Assembly: GCA_002245135.1 (NCBI GenBank)
Contig: NGBS01000901.1
Span: forward strand, 19,424 to 83,423
Reading direction: 5' to 3'
DNA from: Proteromonas lacertae
Taxonomy: Eukaryota; Sar; Bigyra; Opalinata; Proteromonadidae
DNA length: 64,000 bases
A model generated the notes under the pieces. That model made no database searches. It saw nothing but the letters and a program-made list of their open reading frames with translations, and was not told the DNA's origin. Positions 36,501-50,894 of this stretch are shown piece by piece. The first letter of the stretch is position 1. Each line of letters opens with the position of its first letter. Made by a program: the position numbers and the translations under genes.

Positions 36501-39500
36501 AGGAATATTAATCCAGTGATAAACTTCATTTAATCTAAATAATGGTGATATATATGCATTGTCTTTTAACAGCTGTTTTGGAGATTTATATATATCATCT
36601 TTAAATAAATCTACATTAACACATACTCTTTCTGAAGGATTAAATACAATTATTAATTCAGTATTGTCTTCTTCAAATGTTACTGGAATTCTATAAAATG
36701 ATTATTAATATTGATTAATACATAGGATTATCATAGAAATGACGCAAGTTACTACAACCAGCATTTGTTCCGTCACTTTTTGACCATTTTCCATCATAAT
36801 GATAATGCAAATAACCTTCTCCTAATTCTGGACATCTTTCTACTTTTATATTACCTGGAGATTGTATTGTAAATGTGAAAGGTCCAAAAGTTGTTTCATT
36901 ATATACTAATAATTCTGCTATATAATTACCAGGAGTTAATGTGCTTAGATAAAGTTTACATGAATTACAAAAATAATCAGGATGATCAACTTCTAAACAT
37001 TTATTTTGATAATCATAATATCTTCCATTACCTTTATATATATTTATCATTACACCATCATCACAAGTCGTATGAAGGTATAAATAAAGATGAGTAGTTC
37101 TTTTAACCTCAATAAGATATTGAGGAGAAACAGTATGATGATTTTGACCTTTATTATTTTCTTTTGTCCATTCATCGTTAATGTCCAAATTAAAGTAATC
37201 AGTTATTCTAGAAATTCTAAATGAAGAAGAACCTCGAAATACTAAATTCATTGAAGCTGATTTATGAATTCTATTATATTTTAATAACATAAAAAATACT
37301 CATTAAAAAATGGAACTAATGTGTATTTACCTTTCTTCAATGTTATGGTTGATACACTATTATTCTTTGCTTGTATAGCTTCTCCTCTGATTCCTTCTTC
37401 AATATTAAATATATGATTTCCATCATTTTCAAATATTTGAAAAAAGGTTATATTATTAACTTCTTCGCAAGTACACACTAAATCACATAATTTTTCTAAA
37501 ATCTCAATACACCATTGATCATTTGATGGTTTATCTATTCTATTAGTTTTAATGATATAAATTAATTATACCTAATAATATTTTCAAATGTATTTTTAAT
37601 TCTTTGTCCTTCTCTCATTATAGATGCCGAATCTTTTGTAAGATCTAGTCCTATCATATGATAGTGGCTTTGAAGACCATATTGTGAATGAATAAGTTTT
37701 CATAATTTTCTCTTTTATGGTAAAAAAGAAGATTAAGAATATCAATAATATTTAATTATGTATATACAAAAAAGATATCAATCCAACACTAAGGTATAAT
37801 TCCCAGAATGTAGATTTTCACAAAATGAATAAATTGTATTATCAGTTTCTATTTTTTCATACTGATTTTCTGAAAATACAAGCTTTCCATTTGAATCAAA
37901 TAACAACATCACATATGAAAAATCATCATTTGATTTAAGTAAAACTCTTGTTGTTTTATTAATTGTCAATTTATATTGAGGTAATTGAGTGTAACTTCCT
38001 TCCTTTCTGCATTCTCCACCATCTTTTACATCTCCTGCGATCTTATATTCTATAAACTCATCTTCACACTTTAATAATGATAAATCAGTTACTATTGGAG
38101 ATTCTAATCTTACATGAATTTTACAATTGTTGTTGTTGTTTATTAAATAAGGAACAAACATATATTCACCTTTTTCTACTTCACATTCACAAGCATTCTC
38201 ATTAATCTGAATAACCATTCTTTTAATTGTATTATTATTGTCATCGCAATAAATTCTATTACCTCCTTTAAATAAAAATCCAGCTACTCTCTCATTTTCA
38301 CATTTCAAATAAATAAATATTTCTGTTTTTTCTTTTACTGCAATTTTCAATTGAGGTAGCATATAAAACAACTCTCCCATCAAGTTATAATCAGTTATCC
38401 AATCTAAACTTACTTGTCTATTATACTGAAATCTTTCCATAGGCAATGGTTTATGAGATATTATCATATTCTTACAAAACACCTATTATATCAATATACA
38501 TATACATTAATATTATACTCTTATAGTAATTGGTATTGGATATAAGTGATTTTCTTTTAAATAGGATACTATAACAAATTTTGATTTCTTATCAATGCAT
38601 ATTCTTTCCCCCCACACTTTTGATGGATTGTAAATTCTTTTCTATATTCAATATAACAATTTGATACTTATACTGTTGAAGGGTCTTTCACAATTCTTTT
38701 ACACTCTTCTCCTGTAATATCAACGAAGTTAATTAATTAAGATAATACTAAAGATATATTATGTTAAAGATATTTCAATGAAAATATTTATTACTGAATC
38801 ATTTTCATCTTTACTATGTCTTTCAAACTCAAAATATACTTCTCCATTATTACCTTCTTTTGGTGTAACTTCAAATGAATACTGATGTCTGAAATATACT
38901 TGGCTAGGCACGAATCTTGACAAAATATAATTGAAACTTTTATCATATGGATATATTTCTTTTTGATATGCAATAACTCTAAATAAATTACATTGATTAA
39001 GATAAATAATACATTCCATCACAATTATGCAATAATTTTTCATTTAAAAGAAACCAAGCAGCATTTACATGACAAAAACAATCAGCAGATTCTTCAGTAT
39101 AACCAATGTACTATTCCATAATAATAATCATACTATAGAATTACTTTTTTATGTCTATCATCCCATATATTATTATTAATATACCAAGGTCCTTTTATAC
39201 CATGAGCATTACCAACTAAAATCCACTTTTCACCTTTATATTCTCGATACTATAACAATACATAATAAACAAAATAACATACAGCTAATATAGCGTATCT
39301 ATGATTGTAACAATAAATACTTTCATCTAAATCTCCTTTTTCTTCTTTAACACTATCAAACGATGAAATAATTAATCCTTTACTATATAAATCATATAAT
39401 TCTTTCCATATTTCATCTAAGTTTTCTACCAATTCAGTTGAAGTATAATACCTACTTGCGCAACCAGTAAAACAGGATAATTCACAACTGAAATAATAAC

Positions 39501-40636
39501 CTGTGTAGAATACTTTTAATATCGCTTTCTCTAATAAACTAACCCACAATTCAGTTTGAAGTAATGATTGACCAATAAGCACATTAGCATTATCTTTGCC
39601 TATAAATTGCAAATCATCAACTATAACACTTCTATAACTACCATTGACATATAATTTAATAACATATTTACCATAAGGATTGTAAATTGGCCAATCGTCT
39701 TTGTTTTGTGGATATATCATATTCTTCAAATAGGTTGTTCCATATAATGCCATATGATTAGCAATTGCCATTACTGGCGAAATATTTGCACAATCTCCCA
39801 CAATCATTTGTTCTACAGATGGAGCTAAAAACCCATCTTTAACTACAACTTCTGGAACTACAGAATAAAACTCATGAGGTCTTCTCCAAACACCTTTATT
39901 TTCTTTTCTAATATCTTCAATTTTTCTATAATCAAAGTCATCATTGAAATATTCTTCGTCAGTATCAAATCTTGTATTATAAAGCTCATATTCACTAAAT
40001 ATATTGACCTGTACATCACCGATTGTAGAAGAATCTTTCAGTATTTTTGTTTGCTCATTTTCTTCTTTTTGATGATATATATATTTATCTTCTTTTGGAT
40101 ACGACTGTAAAAACTGTTTAACATTATATAAATAATTCTCTTTCTCTTTCTGATCTTCTTCTGATAAGCTGTTAGTAGAATTAAGCAGATCTTTTGCTAA
40201 ATTTAACAATCTTCGAGCTTCCAAGTTTTTTCCAGCCGATTTTAATGTCTGCGCGTATTCTAAACAGAATTTACCTTTCAAATAGTCCATTGGAGTTGTG
40301 AATACCTTATTTGGATAATTTAAAAAGCGATACTATAATTATACAATCTCTTATACATTATTAAGCTGATTCTCTGATTTACTATCAATTTCCTTGATCT
40401 TCTTCAGTATTTCAGATATACGGTTTATGTTCTTTTCATAACTATGAAAATAGATAAATAATACTTACTCAGGGTTTTGTGGATAAGCAGTCAAAACATA
40501 ATAGCCATATAAAGCCTGAAAATACAAGCTTCTGGCATATAACCACATCTCCTTCTTCTCCTTCTTTTCACCCTATGAATATATTTTAAATACATAATAC
40601 TTCTTTTATAAGTTTTTCTATGTCTTTTAAATTCAT
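32623..40636 (-). CDS. Calpain-type protease / coiled coil / Hsp110-like fusion (copy A)
   Basis: Read 40636 to 32623. The N-terminal helical region is MIT-like. A calpain-7-type protease core has Cys in VGDCANIS, His in YNHRYAIL and Asn in VGNAHGIKGPW. Calpain beta-sandwich (C2-like) modules follow (LPQYKLTINKTTRVLL, SPQYLIEVKRTTHLYL, HFYDNP). Then a ~250-residue Lys/Glu coiled coil runs in the same exon into an Hsp70/Hsp110 ATPase: YGVDIGNQSIRICYYD, VPSYFDESKRILIMEYC, LIIDIGSSYSNCTIV, LVGGTNKI. The exon 36.7-35.2 kb carries beta-sandwich, coiled coil and Hsp start without a break, and the next join (donor GTATAA at ~35.19 kb) is in phase. The C-terminal helical domain ends near 32623. Frame breaks occur near 39005 (T/A run), around 37.7 kb, and at 33757, where copy B lacks one base. 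Confidence 0.75.
33351..34247 (-). repeat. Gene-conversion tract 1, copy A side
   Basis: Visually identical to 41565-42460 except for one extra base at 33757. Both borders are abrupt: outside them the paralogues diverge strongly. It covers the distal Hsp110-like ATPase, a short intron and part of the C-terminal helical domain, intron (AT)n included. Confidence 0.85.
34390..34942 (-). repeat. Gene-conversion tract 2, copy A side
   Basis: Identical by eye to 42609-43161 over 553 bp. Separated from tract 1 by 142 bp that differ strongly in sequence and in length (148 bp in copy B). Confidence 0.85.
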
Positions 40637-40776
40637 TATAACCAAAATTTACACTCAAACCACGAACCTACGTCAAGCCAAAATTTCAATTTTTACAGTT
40701 GAATTAGCCAATAAGGAATAATCACTGATTAAATAAGTAAAACTTAATAATTAAATTAGTTATATTATCAAGGATA

Positions 40777-41697
40777 TTAATTATTCAACTTTTTTGTTTG
40801 ATTCTTCAAATTTTCAATCAAATAATCAACCTCTTTTTCTTTCTTTTCAATTTCTGATAATGGCTTGTTAATACTTTCATCATTATCTAATTCAGACAAT
40901 ATTAAGTTCAATTTAATGTTTATATCGTTTATAACTGTATTTGTATGATTTGTATCAACACATAGATATGTTGATGTATTTAATAATAATATGAACATTA
41001 TATATATATATATATATATATATACTTAGTAAATTCTATACACTCTTTTAAGTTAATTATCTTTTGTCTCTTTATATCTTTAATCACCATACACTTTTCA
41101 TTCAAATTTAAATAATTTAAATATTTCACTATTTTGTCAGTTTCTGTATTATTATTATCATCACTACTGTTATATTTTATATGAATAACTATTTTTGATA
41201 ATATATCAACACAATAATTGATTATATTTTCATCATTTTCATTACACAAATCACAAAGAAAAGAGCAGATGATTGGATAAGATTTTAATGATAGTTGATT
41301 CAAATAAGATAAATTTGTTGTTGGTGATTTGTTTTTGATTTTTTTACATATAAATGTCATTATATTCTTTGTTGGACTTGATTTTATATGAGATAATATT
41401 TTATCACATTTTGATAAATAACTGATTTTCTATTAACATTAATAATAATAATAAATATTATACCATATTCTCTACTATTGAATTATATTTAAAATCTATT
41501 CCATTTCTATTTCTCATTCTTCCACTTGTTGGACTTATTAAATCTCTTTCAGCTTTTTTACTTATTTTAATTTCTTCTAGTATAAATGAAAATGCAGATT
41601 GATAGAGTGAAGAAGATGGAATTTCGAAATTTTCATCCATCACATATTCCATTGATTCATCAACATAACTCTATTATCATTACAATAACATTAATAT

Positions 41698-41731
<34 letters not shown>

Positions 41732-44700
41732 CACTTAATAATTTGATAAATTCTTTGATTTCTATTTTTATATGTTTAAAGATATTCAAATATTTTAAAT
41801 GATTCTTATGTAATAATAGGAAGATTTCTATATAATATTTATAAGATAATAACTGATTTGAATTAGGTCTATCATCTAGACAATCTAATAATGGATTTAG
41901 TTTGTTTATTATTTCATTTTCTATTTCATTTATATTATCTTCCAACTCTTTTTCTTTTTCATTCATTTCGTCATTTTCTGAATAATCAATCATTATGTCA
42001 GAAAATTTATCATTTATATTGAATTTCAGTTTTCTTTCTTTTATTAGATTATATAATATACATCCTTCAGATACACTTTCATATTTGTAATTCTCACAAT
42101 TATTATTGTTATTATTATTATCACTTTTACTTTTACTATCTTCATTTGATTTCGTTGATTTAAAGGTAATATTTTCTTTGGTTGTGTTATTATTATTGGT
42201 TTTACTGTTGAGATTATCTTCTCTTTCTAATAAACTCAAATTCAATTCTTTATAATATGAATCATATTCTCTCATTTTAGATTTTATTGATTCTTGAATT
42301 ATTTTGATTTTGTTTGTTCCACCTACTAATACACATTCTAATTGTTTCAATGTTATTGGATTTAAGTCTGAATCTTTGATTGTATTATCTATTAACTGAT
42401 TTAACTGCTTTAAGAATCTAGAATCTTTCAAAATCTTATTGAATTCTTCTTTGGTTATTGTTAATTTTAAGTCTTCATTATCAAAATGTAAAAAATTGGG
42501 TATGCTAATTGCTACACTATTCACTTCTTCTTCACTTAATTTCTCTTTACCGATTTTTAATCCTGTGTATAATTTCTTACATTTTCTAATATCTTTTGTT
42601 ATTAATTCTTTTGATTTTATCTTATTTAATACTTCATGAACTAATAAATCATCTATTGTTGAACCATTTATTGAAGTGTCATAATGATGAGATAATATTT
42701 CTAGACCATTTATTGATTCTTCTTCATTTTCTTCATATACATTATCATCATCTACATCTTCATTATTTGTATATTTTACTATTGTGCAGTTACTATAAGA
42801 TGAACCTATATCAATTATTAAACTATAATGTTCTTTCACAAAATTTTCTATATTTCGATATCCATAATTTATCGATGTTGATAAATAAGAAGGAATGATT
42901 TCTTTACATCTCAATCCAATCATATTACAATATTCCATTATTAATATTCTTTTACTTTCATCGAAATATGAAGGAACAGATATTATTATGTCTTTTTTTA
43001 CTTCTTCTTCTTCTTCTTTCTCTTCTGATTCAAAATCATTATCATTTTTATTATTCTCATTCATATTGATTATTTCTTTTATTTTACTTAATAACATTAT
43101 ATATAATTCATCTATTAAGAATATCTGTTTTCTATATTCATATTCTACTAGATATGCTATTTTGTTTAATGTTCTGTTTAATCTTATAGGTTTTAATCCA
43201 ATTTTATGTTGAAGTTCGTTTTTCATTTCATCATCATATATTCTACCAAAATATTGAGTAAAATTTGTAATGGCATTATTATAGTCTTTATTATGCTAAT
43301 TAAAATAGAAATATTATTATTATACTATATCATCAACTACATTTCCTATACAACGATAATTGCCTTTGAATAAAATTCCACATCTATATTTCAATAGAAT
43401 ATTAAAAATTGATTGATATTATTATACGTTGTTTGTTCTTTTTGGTATTCATTCAATAATGGAGATATTGTCTCATTCATATTATCATAATAACATATTC
43501 GAATTGATTGATTTCCTATATCAACTCCATAACAATCACATATATTATCATCAATCACATCTTCTTCTTTATCTTCTTCTTCCTTCTTCTTCATTTGTTA
43601 TTGTTGTTGGTGTGAATAAAGGAGGAGGAGAATCATTCACAAAATGATTATGTCGATTAGTTGGTTTTAGAGGAGTTTTATATTCATAATTATCATTAAA
43701 TATTTGATTATCTTCATCATTATTCTCATTATTATAATGAGTGTTTTCTGTGTTATTGAAGTTATTATTATCTTCAAATTCATCTTGAAAAGAATCATTA
43801 TCATCATTATTATTCTCATTATTTCTTTTATTATTTTTGCTATGATGTTTATTGTTAGTGTTTGAGTTGTTGTTGTTATTTACCATCTCTTTTAATGTAT
43901 TAATCTCTTCTTCTATCTCTTTAATTCTCTTTTCATTATCATCGTTCTTACTTTTTAATTCATTTATTTCATTTTCCTTTTTATTATCTTTGTCATTTTC
44001 TGTTGAATAGGTTTGTATTTCAATATCATTCATTTTAGGCTTTTTCTCTTTTTCTTTTTCGTTTTTCTCTTCTAATACTTTTATCTTATCATTCAGCTCA
44101 TTTATATATTTGTCTTTTTTATTCATTTCTTCTAATGTTAAATTATTTTGGATTCCTACATCATTCATTTCTACTTTTCTTTCTTCTTGTTTTTCTTGAT
44201 GTTGTTTCAATATTTCTATTTCATTTTTAATTTCTATTATCATTTTATCTTTTTCTAATATGATTTCTTTCATATTCTCATTTTCTTTAATCAACTTATC
44301 TATAATATCATCTTTTTCAGTATTTTCTTCTTTCTTTTCATCTTCATCATCTTCATTTATATTTTCTTTCACTTTTAATTCTTCCATTTCATTTTCCAAT
44401 TCTTTTATTCTTTCTTCTTTTCTTTCTAACTCATCTTTCATCTCATCTAATTCTTTACCACTTGATGAATTATTTTCTTCAGTTTCATTAATTATTAAAT
44501 CATTATGATCTTCTAATATCGTTAATATTAATGAATCTATTTTACTTTCATTCATTATTAAAAATGATTCACTTTTATTTTCTTTGATTTTAAACTCTCT
44601 TTCTTCATATCTATTACGTTTTATCTCATTGCCATTTATCAACTCAAAATTCTCTAATTTACTTTCTTCTTCTTGATAGATTAGATTAATTGTGTTGATT

Positions 44701-47700
44701 GATGTTGATAAATTTACTTCTCTTTTGTTCTTCTTTTCTAATTCTTCATATTCTTCTTTTTCTTTTTCTTGTTGTTGTTTCAATATCTCTATTTCATTTT
44801 GAAGTTCAATTATTGTATTATCTTTTTCTACTATGATTTCTTTCATATTCTGATTTTCTTCATTCAAATCATCTATATCACCATTTTTTTCTCCTTCTTC
44901 TTCTTCCTCATCTTCCTCATCTTCTTGTTCATTCACTTCTTCATTATTCTCTTTACTCTCTTTTATTATTTTATCTATGGTGTTGTTGAGATTATAACCT
45001 TCATCATCATCATCTTCTTCATTTTCTTCTACACTTTCTTGGTTATTCTCTTTTTCCTCATTTTCAACAACATCATCTTCTTGCCGTTGTTTTAATATTT
45101 CTATTTCATTTTCCAATTCTTTTATTCTTTCATTTTTTCTCTCCAATTCATCTTTCATATCATCAAATTCTTTCCTTCTAGCTGTATCATACACTTCAAC
45201 TGGAAAATTATCTTCATTATCCATATATTCGTTATTACTATATCTAATTAACCAACCCAAATATTTAATCATCAATGCAATTCCATTAATTAATGTAAAA
45301 GGTTTCTTTATTTCATCACATTTCTCTCGATATTTCAATACATCCAAACATTCATATTCTATTTTTTGATTGCTTGAAATTAGTATTTCCTTCATATCAA
45401 ATGTGATATTAGGTTGTATTGGTACAATCACTAATGTATATTCTCCTTTCATTATCAAATTACATACATAATTATAGTTATTATAATTACTACAATAATT
45501 ATTGTCTTCATTATGGCCAATTTCTTTAAATGTATCTTCACTATGAACAATCTCTCCTTTTGAATTATACACATGTAAATTGAATAAATATTTGTCATTT
45601 TCATCATTAAAAGTGAAATATATTTCTCCATTTTCTTTTACATTTAACTTATATTGTGGAAATTGTGATAATGGACCACCATTTATATACTTATAATCAT
45701 ATTTATCAACTGTTAGAGTTGTATTAATCAATTCATTTCTTTTATAAATAAATCCATCAACTATTTCATCACTTAATATTTCTATGTTTATTACTAAATC
45801 ATTATCGAAATTATTCTCTTTGTTTCTAATATATGGTTGAATATAAAAGTATTCTTCTTTGCTAATAGACTTATAATAGCAATTTCTGTTCATAACATCA
45901 TTTAATGATTCTTCATTATTGCTATTCTTGACTTCTTTCACTATTCCTCCAATCATTTCATTTTCGCATTCCAATAATATCAAAACTTCAGTCTCAAAAT
46001 AAGAGTATATACATATATTGTCAGGTTTTGAATAACAATTATAATCTATTGAATAATTGAGTTTATATTTATATTCTGTAAATGGAATTCTAGATACTTT
46101 TAGATTCTTTCCATAAAAAGAATAAGAAACAGTTAATGGATATTTCTCATCATTATGAAATGAAGAAAACAATATATACTTTGAATTTTCATTAACTGTT
46201 ATATATTTATCAAATATTTTATAAAAATAATCTGTATATGATTTGGATGGAATAGTTATTTGTCTTTTTATATTCTCACTTTCTTCTATTTTACTAATAT
46301 CAACATGAATATATTCTTTTGACTGTTCTTCACTAATATAATCTTGTTCACACTCAATATACAACATACTTTCTCTGTTTTTATCAATTATATTCACTTC
46401 TATTAAACATTGATCTTTAAAATAATCAAGTGGTACAATTGATGGAATTGAAGTATGATAGGTGAAATACTTTTTATATATATCAGGCGAAAAAACACAT
46501 TGACTATTTATAAATAATAATAATACTAATTATATATATATACATAGAATCAAAATCATCAATAATATCTTCTATTTTTACCCACATCAAATTAACATAT
46601 CGATATATTTCACTCAACTCTTTATCATAACATAATACTCTATTATGAATATTATCACTCCAAATAACATCATTATTAGGATTTCCACTATACCAATATC
46701 CCTTTTTATGATGTGCATTTCCTAATAATATCCATTTCTCATCATTTACCATCTTCATCTATATATATATATAAATTAATATGAATAATATACTGATAAT
46801 ATGGAATGACGATGTGTATATGTTATTAATTCATCTTTTTGATTTTCTACATCTTTATTTATTGTTGATATTGTAGCAATACATTTCCCTCTATTAAATA
46901 ACTCATATATTTCATTCCATATTCCATTAATATTCTCTTTTAATTCTTCTTTATATGATTTACTACACCAACCAGTAAAACAGCTTAATTCATTTGTTAT
47001 CTTACAACCATTATAATACAATTTAGAAATAGCTTTTTCAACTAAAGTTACCCAAAATTCTTTATTTATAATAGATTCTGATAGAGTGGATATAATTCTA
47101 TCATCAACTGTAATACTTCTAAAACAGCCATTACAATAGAGTTTTATAATATATTTACCATAAGGATTGTATAATGGATTATTATCCTTATTAATTGGAT
47201 ATATAATATTCTGTAAAAAAGTTGATTTATGCAAACACATATGATTACTTATGCTCATTATTGTAGCTATTTTTTCACAGTCATTTACAGTAAGTTGTTG
47301 AATTGCTGGAGCAATAAACATATTTTCATCTTCATAGTTTGATATTATCTTTGGAATATAGTCTAATATGTAATAACTGTGCTTATATTCTTCATTATTT
47401 ATATTTGATACAACTTTCTTTCCATATTCGATTTCTTCATCATTAAAGAATGAATCTTCACTTTCATCTATTTCTTCATTCTCTATATCAAATTTAATAT
47501 CGTTTATGATTTCATTTTTATTAAATATTGGAGCATTTACTCCATTTATATTGGAGCATTCTTCTAACAATTTCTTTTCTTCATCACTTATTTGGTTATT
47601 AAAAACATCATCTTCAGTAATTCTTTTCTTCTGTTTTTCTTCTTTATTTGCTTCTTCTTTTAATATATTTATTTTTGTTATATATTCATCTCTTTTATTA

Positions 47701-48261
47701 CTATTTTCAAATATATAAATGATAATAAAAATACATTTCTTCTTCATTCAAGTTTTTACATATTTCAAACAATTTAAACGATTTATCTAACAATCTTTTA
47801 CATTCTGTTATGTTACCATATTTAAATAAGGTTTCAGAGTATTCATAGCAAAATATAGCTTTTAAATAACACAATGAAGGCTTTTTACGATTAAGATATG
47901 ATTCTGTAAGTAGTTTATTTGTAGTAAACACACCATTTTCATCAAACTAGCTTATGAATATATTTAATCTTTTATACACTAAATGTGACTTTATTGTCTC
48001 CTTTATTTTCTAATGATTCTAATTTTTCTTTTATCTCTACAATTTTTTGTTGACACATACTATAACTATTCAATAATAACGGATTTATACTCTGATTCAT
48101 CACATACTGAACTAAATGAAAGATAACACAACAGTGATTGAAAATAATAACACCTAGCGCTAGAATAGAGTTCCTGATCTCTTAATTCATCTGCCTAATC
48201 TCATTATAGAATCTAATTAACATACAATCTCAATATATTTATTGTAACGATAAAAATTCAT
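40777..48261 (-). CDS. Calpain-type protease / coiled coil / Hsp110-like fusion (copy B)
   Basis: Read 48261 to 40777, same domain order as copy A. The MIT-like N-terminus (ELYSSARCYYFQSLLCY) is followed by a protease core with Cys in VNDCEKIA, His in YTHRHSIL and Asn in LGNAHHKKGYW. From 47747 to 43569 all joins are in phase, so protease, beta-sandwich modules (FPQYKLNVKENGEIYF) and a ~550-residue acidic coiled coil are one gene. The Hsp110-like part starts at CDCYGVDIGNQSIRICYYD near 43555. It is in a different frame from the coiled-coil exon, which stops at 43569 (GRRR), overlapping an ATG at 43594. Copy A has the same junction in one frame, so a one-base problem in the GAA-repeat is likely. 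An alternative is two overlapping genes. The Hsp part reads open through 41697 and its C-terminal helices end at 40777. Confidence 0.75.
41565..42460 (-). repeat. Gene-conversion tract 1, copy B side
   Basis: Partner of 33351-34247. Identity extends through a noncoding intron, so it reflects recent copying and not protein constraint. Confidence 0.85.
42609..43161 (-). repeat. Gene-conversion tract 2, copy B side
   Basis: Partner of 34390-34942, covering the proximal Hsp110-like ATPase lobe (VPSYFDESKR to DDLLVHEVLNKIKSK). Confidence 0.85.
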
Positions 48262-48388
48262 TTTGATTATGAATTAAAAAAGCTTACACTTTATCTAACA
48301 GTCAAAATCATTTATAAAATAATAAAATATAATTAGCAGTATTATAGAATTTAAAATATGGTATATTTATCAACAAACAAACTCTCTA

Positions 48389-50857
48389 TTATAATTTATT
48401 GCTTTTGTCTTGAGTTTTCTTATCTTGCATTTGACTTTCCAACTCTTCAAACATCACTTTTCTCACTTCTTCAGGATACATTCCTTGAAGCTTCAAAATT
48501 TCCTCAATCGACAATGCCTTAGCATAATACTCATCTTGTATGTACAAATAAATCAAGCCATTATTTTTAATCTCTTCTATCACATATTCTTCTATCTTTT
48601 CAAACACTTTTATATCAAATGTCTTACTCTCCATATATTTCTGGTCAAAATCATTTACTATCTGTTCAGGAAGTGTCAATGGATGTTTTCCATCAGTTCT
48701 TATGAATTTATCGTATATATTTTTAATCTCATTTTCTAATTTTTCATGGGATAGATTAGAAGTTTTTAGATTCTGCAATCTGATCAGAAATTTTACCAAT
48801 TTGTGGGAAGTGTTTTCTTCTTTCTTGAGGCAAAGTACAAATCCTGCTACTTTTACTGGTGATTGTAAAATTTCTTCTAATAACAGTGATGGATCTGTAT
48901 AACGTGAAATATATTGAGGAGAATAACATATCTTACGATAAGCCTAACAATATATATTTACATTTATATTTATATTTATACAAAAAAAATAACATAAGAC
49001 CAAATAGCAACAATGGCAATAACAATTGTTAAAAATGTATAATTAGGAAGAATGGAAATTGATGAATATTCAGTTAAATCATAACTATATGCATAAGATC
49101 GGGTAATGAATAATAAATATAACACAACTGTAACTGATGATATTAATAATTGTTCTTCTGTTGGTGGAAGTGATTGTAAATATATATCGGAGACTGTTAA
49201 TAGGATATATAAACCTTGAAGAACCTAAATATAAATATAAATATATGATAATAGTAGAATTATAGAAAATGAGTAAAATTATAGAAATTTATATATACAA
49301 TTATAATAAAGACTATTCTTGATAATTCCACTTTATTACATATCTCCAAATTCATACTATATCCATTACCATTCATATATTTCTTAATTTCAACACTTTC
49401 ATCTCTTATATATAAACAATAAACAAAACTCATAAATAATGTCAAATATTGAGGAAATATAAATCCATAATACTCAAACGACACTTTCTTTCGACATACA
49501 GCGATATGATATAGGCATTTATTCAATAAATTCAATAAACTAATCAAAGCATAATAAATATACAACAATATATAGTATTTATAATATATACATAAACAAA
49601 GCAACTGGAGCTACAGATCTAATCATGTTAATTACCGTACAAATGTCTTTATTAGGTTTTGCATATAAGAAAAACACTTCACTTTGGATAATCATTACAA
49701 CTACCACTATAAATGAATAGGAAGATGGATTGGCGTTAATTAAGAATCTAAGATGCCTATACTTGTTGAGCAACAGTCTGGAGCATAGAATGAGGAAATT
49801 TATTACAAATACAATAATATTGATTATTAAAAATGTATAATCAAATTTATATTCTGAAATCTTTAACAACCATGGCCATTCATAAGGAAATTGAAATGAA
49901 CAGTTATTTTCATTTGAACATGTTTGATTATCCACAACAACCAATGTAATTGATCTATATACAATATAAATAGACAATTATAGAAAATATAGTCGTTTCA
50001 TACTCAGAAATATTTTTTTCAAGGATTTGAATTATTTCGTATTCTGAATATTTGTTGAAGTAAGGATAATTATCTTCAAAGCTGCAAAACATTGTATTGA
50101 ATGGAACACAAATTGTCTTTGTTAAATCACATTTTGGGTTTCTAACAGGACATAAATCTTCACTTAGCACATTTTTACTTCTACCATTTATCTTATCATC
50201 AGGATAACAGTTATATAACTCTGAAGAAGCTAATTAACATAATTTATTGATTTATACATTTAAAAAAGTCATCCAAGATACTACTAGTAAATGTATCTTC
50301 AAATAAACATATTTCTTTACTCACCATTTTTGTAGCTGTAATTTCACTCAATTTCTGTATTAAAATGCCTATTGACATTCCTTTGTATATATAATAGAAT
50401 ATTTTCTTAGATATCTCAAATCTTGAGTCTAATAAAACTTCTTCTTTCAACATTGAAATGTATTTTGTATAACGAGGAATAGTGAATTGATAAGCATAGT
50501 TTTGATCACCTAAATATTGAGGCAAAGTGTATGGTAGATTCTGAATGATATTTGTTTGAATAAAATGCCAACCAATAGGAGAGAAGTATTCATGTTCTAG
50601 AAAACAAAAATTTATAATAAAAAAAAATAAAATTAAAAAAAGAAGTGTGTTTTTATAATATATATACCATTAATTGTATCTTCCTCTAATTGTAATGCAA
50701 ATATTCCTTTCACATTTAACTTATTATCTCTAATGAATGACAATACATTTAATAAATCTGCATTGGGTGATGTTATAATTAATATTGATGGATTTAATGA
50801 CTTTAATTCATCAAATATTGTTTCAAATGTGTAATAGAATGAAACATCATCATAATC

Positions 50858-50894
<37 letters not shown>

